Assembly (NCBI RefSeq): GCF_900100605.1
Contig: NZ_FNCN01000026.1
Span: forward strand, 1 to 64,000
DNA length: 64,000 nucleotides
From: Sinosporangium album
GTDB lineage: Bacteria; Actinomycetota; Actinomycetes; Streptosporangiales; Streptosporangiaceae
Reading direction: 5' to 3'
In this document: in pieces, positions 63,571 to 64,000 of the stretch
Layout: each line of letters opens with the position of its first letter
Numbering within the stretch: position 1 is the stretch's first letter
The notes under the pieces: model-generated
The model's input: only the letters and a program-made list of their open reading frames with translations
The model's database searches: none
What the model was told of the DNA's origin: nothing
Program-made: the position numbers and the translations under genes

Positions 63571-64000
63571 TCAGGGTTCCGTCGCCAGCCAGGCGTACTT
63601 TCCGGAGGCGCCGATCGGAATGCGGGCATGGTGGGCTGTGCCGTACCGGACGCCGGTGAGCTCCTCGGTGTGCTTGGCGAGGGCGGCGCTCTCGGAGGGG
63701 TCGAGCGGTTCGCCGTCGAACGTCGTGTAGTCCAGCCGCCCCTCCGTCTGCCCCGTCACCCGCAGCTTGTAGGTGAAGACGCGGGAGGACGCGGCGGCGA
63801 CGCTGTCGTCGAGGTCGCCCTGGGAGACGGGCCCGTTCGGCGTGGCGAGGAGTTCCAGCTCCCGGCCGCAGATCCGGGACACCTTGGTCGGGTCGGGGCT
63901 TCCGTCGTAGGTGCGTACGCAGTCGCCGGACCGATACCGGATCAACGGCATGTAGGGGTTGCGCATGCTCGTCACGATGACGCTGTAGATCTGGCTTCCC
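63571..64000 (-). CDS. Adenylate-forming ligase (phenylacetate-CoA ligase-like), C-terminal part
   Basis: The gene is cut by the window end, leaving 143 codons. The minus strand reads VIVTSMRNPYMPLIRYRSGD and then SRICGRELELLATPNGPVSQ. The R-Y-x-S/T-G-D motif closes the adenylation active site in PaaK-like ligases, and the C-terminal subdomain follows. It would activate a carboxylic acid with ATP. Whether it makes an acyl-CoA or an acyl-adenylate for a pathway cannot be told from the tail. Confidence 0.75.
   Translation of the reverse strand, partial: GSQIYSVIVTSMRNPYMPLIRYRSGDCVRTYDGSPDPTKVSRICGRELELLATPNGPVSQGDLDDSVAAASSRVFTYKLRVTGQTEGRLDYTTFDGEPLDPSESAALAKHTEELTGVRYGTAHHARIPIGASGKYAWLATEP

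Overview
The window is chromosomal DNA of a very GC-rich actinomycete. GTG starts are common, four-base start/stop overlaps are frequent, and there are ECF sigma factors, NarL-type two-component systems and many MFS pumps, TetR regulators and P450s. The gene content is that of an accessory (arm-like) region of a filamentous actinomycete; a Streptosporangiales-type or Streptomyces-like host is plausible, but nothing here fixes the genus. I see no rRNA, tRNA or CRISPR array.

Layout. 1-3.4 kb: tail of a flavin monooxygenase, a serine hydrolase and several broken genes (ECF sigma stub, NmrA tail, ISAs1-type transposase tail). 3.4-7.9 kb: response regulator, histidine kinase, ABC permease and ABC ATPase on the minus strand, with a perfect 28-bp palindrome upstream. 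8.3-20.3 kb: a graveyard of Tn3-family, IS3-type and integrase fragments. Embedded in it are an unusual three-gene operon (unknown protein, AAA-type NTPase, class I tRNA-synthetase-like/ASCH protein split by a frameshift), a CGNR regulator with an MFS pump, a zinc-ribbon coiled-coil protein with an operator over its start, and an amidase with its TetR regulator. 20.5-31.6 kb: a rifampicin-monooxygenase-like flavoprotein preceded by a leader peptide and hairpin, WYL and LysR regulators, two MFS pumps, a small secreted protein and a TetR gene. 31.8-40.9 kb: FAD monooxygenase, argG, TetR plus methyltransferase sharing a double operator, formaldehyde-dehydrogenase-type enzyme, and a penicillin-binding-like hydrolase in one operon with a second two-component system. 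41-53.7 kb: MFS, P450, ferredoxin, SDR, second P450, UvrA-like ABC protein, erythromycin-esterase-like protein and two tandem-MerR (TioE-like) regulators. 53.7-64 kb: ECF sigma with an FtsX-extracellular-domain partner, a 1119-residue secreted nuclease-fold/SGNH/FG-GAP protein, a PCMT-type methyltransferase, a TetR/MFS pair and the tail of an adenylate-forming ligase.

The most interesting observation is a shared regulatory site found four times (41085, 41849, 48839, 52459): AAAGT, 12-13 bases, TTCAA, 8 bases, TTGAA/T, then an ATG or GTG at exactly the same offset each time. The copies lie before a DUF6194 gene, the MFS-P450-ferredoxin-SDR operon, the UvrA-like gene and the erythromycin-esterase-like gene. 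Two of them sit in the divergent gaps next to the two tandem-MerR regulators. This looks like a small drug-responsive regulon, possibly with leaderless starts. Other items to follow up are the tRNA-synthetase-like/ASCH operon, the leader-plus-hairpin in front of the Rox homologue, and the giant secreted multi-domain protein.

Many genes are truncated exactly where a neighbour begins (sigma stub, NmrA tail, GDSL piece, ABC permease piece, ArsR-type regulator, amino-acid permease piece). This points to repeated deletion and recombination in an unstable region. All assignments come from reading the sequence and recalled family features; no database search was run.
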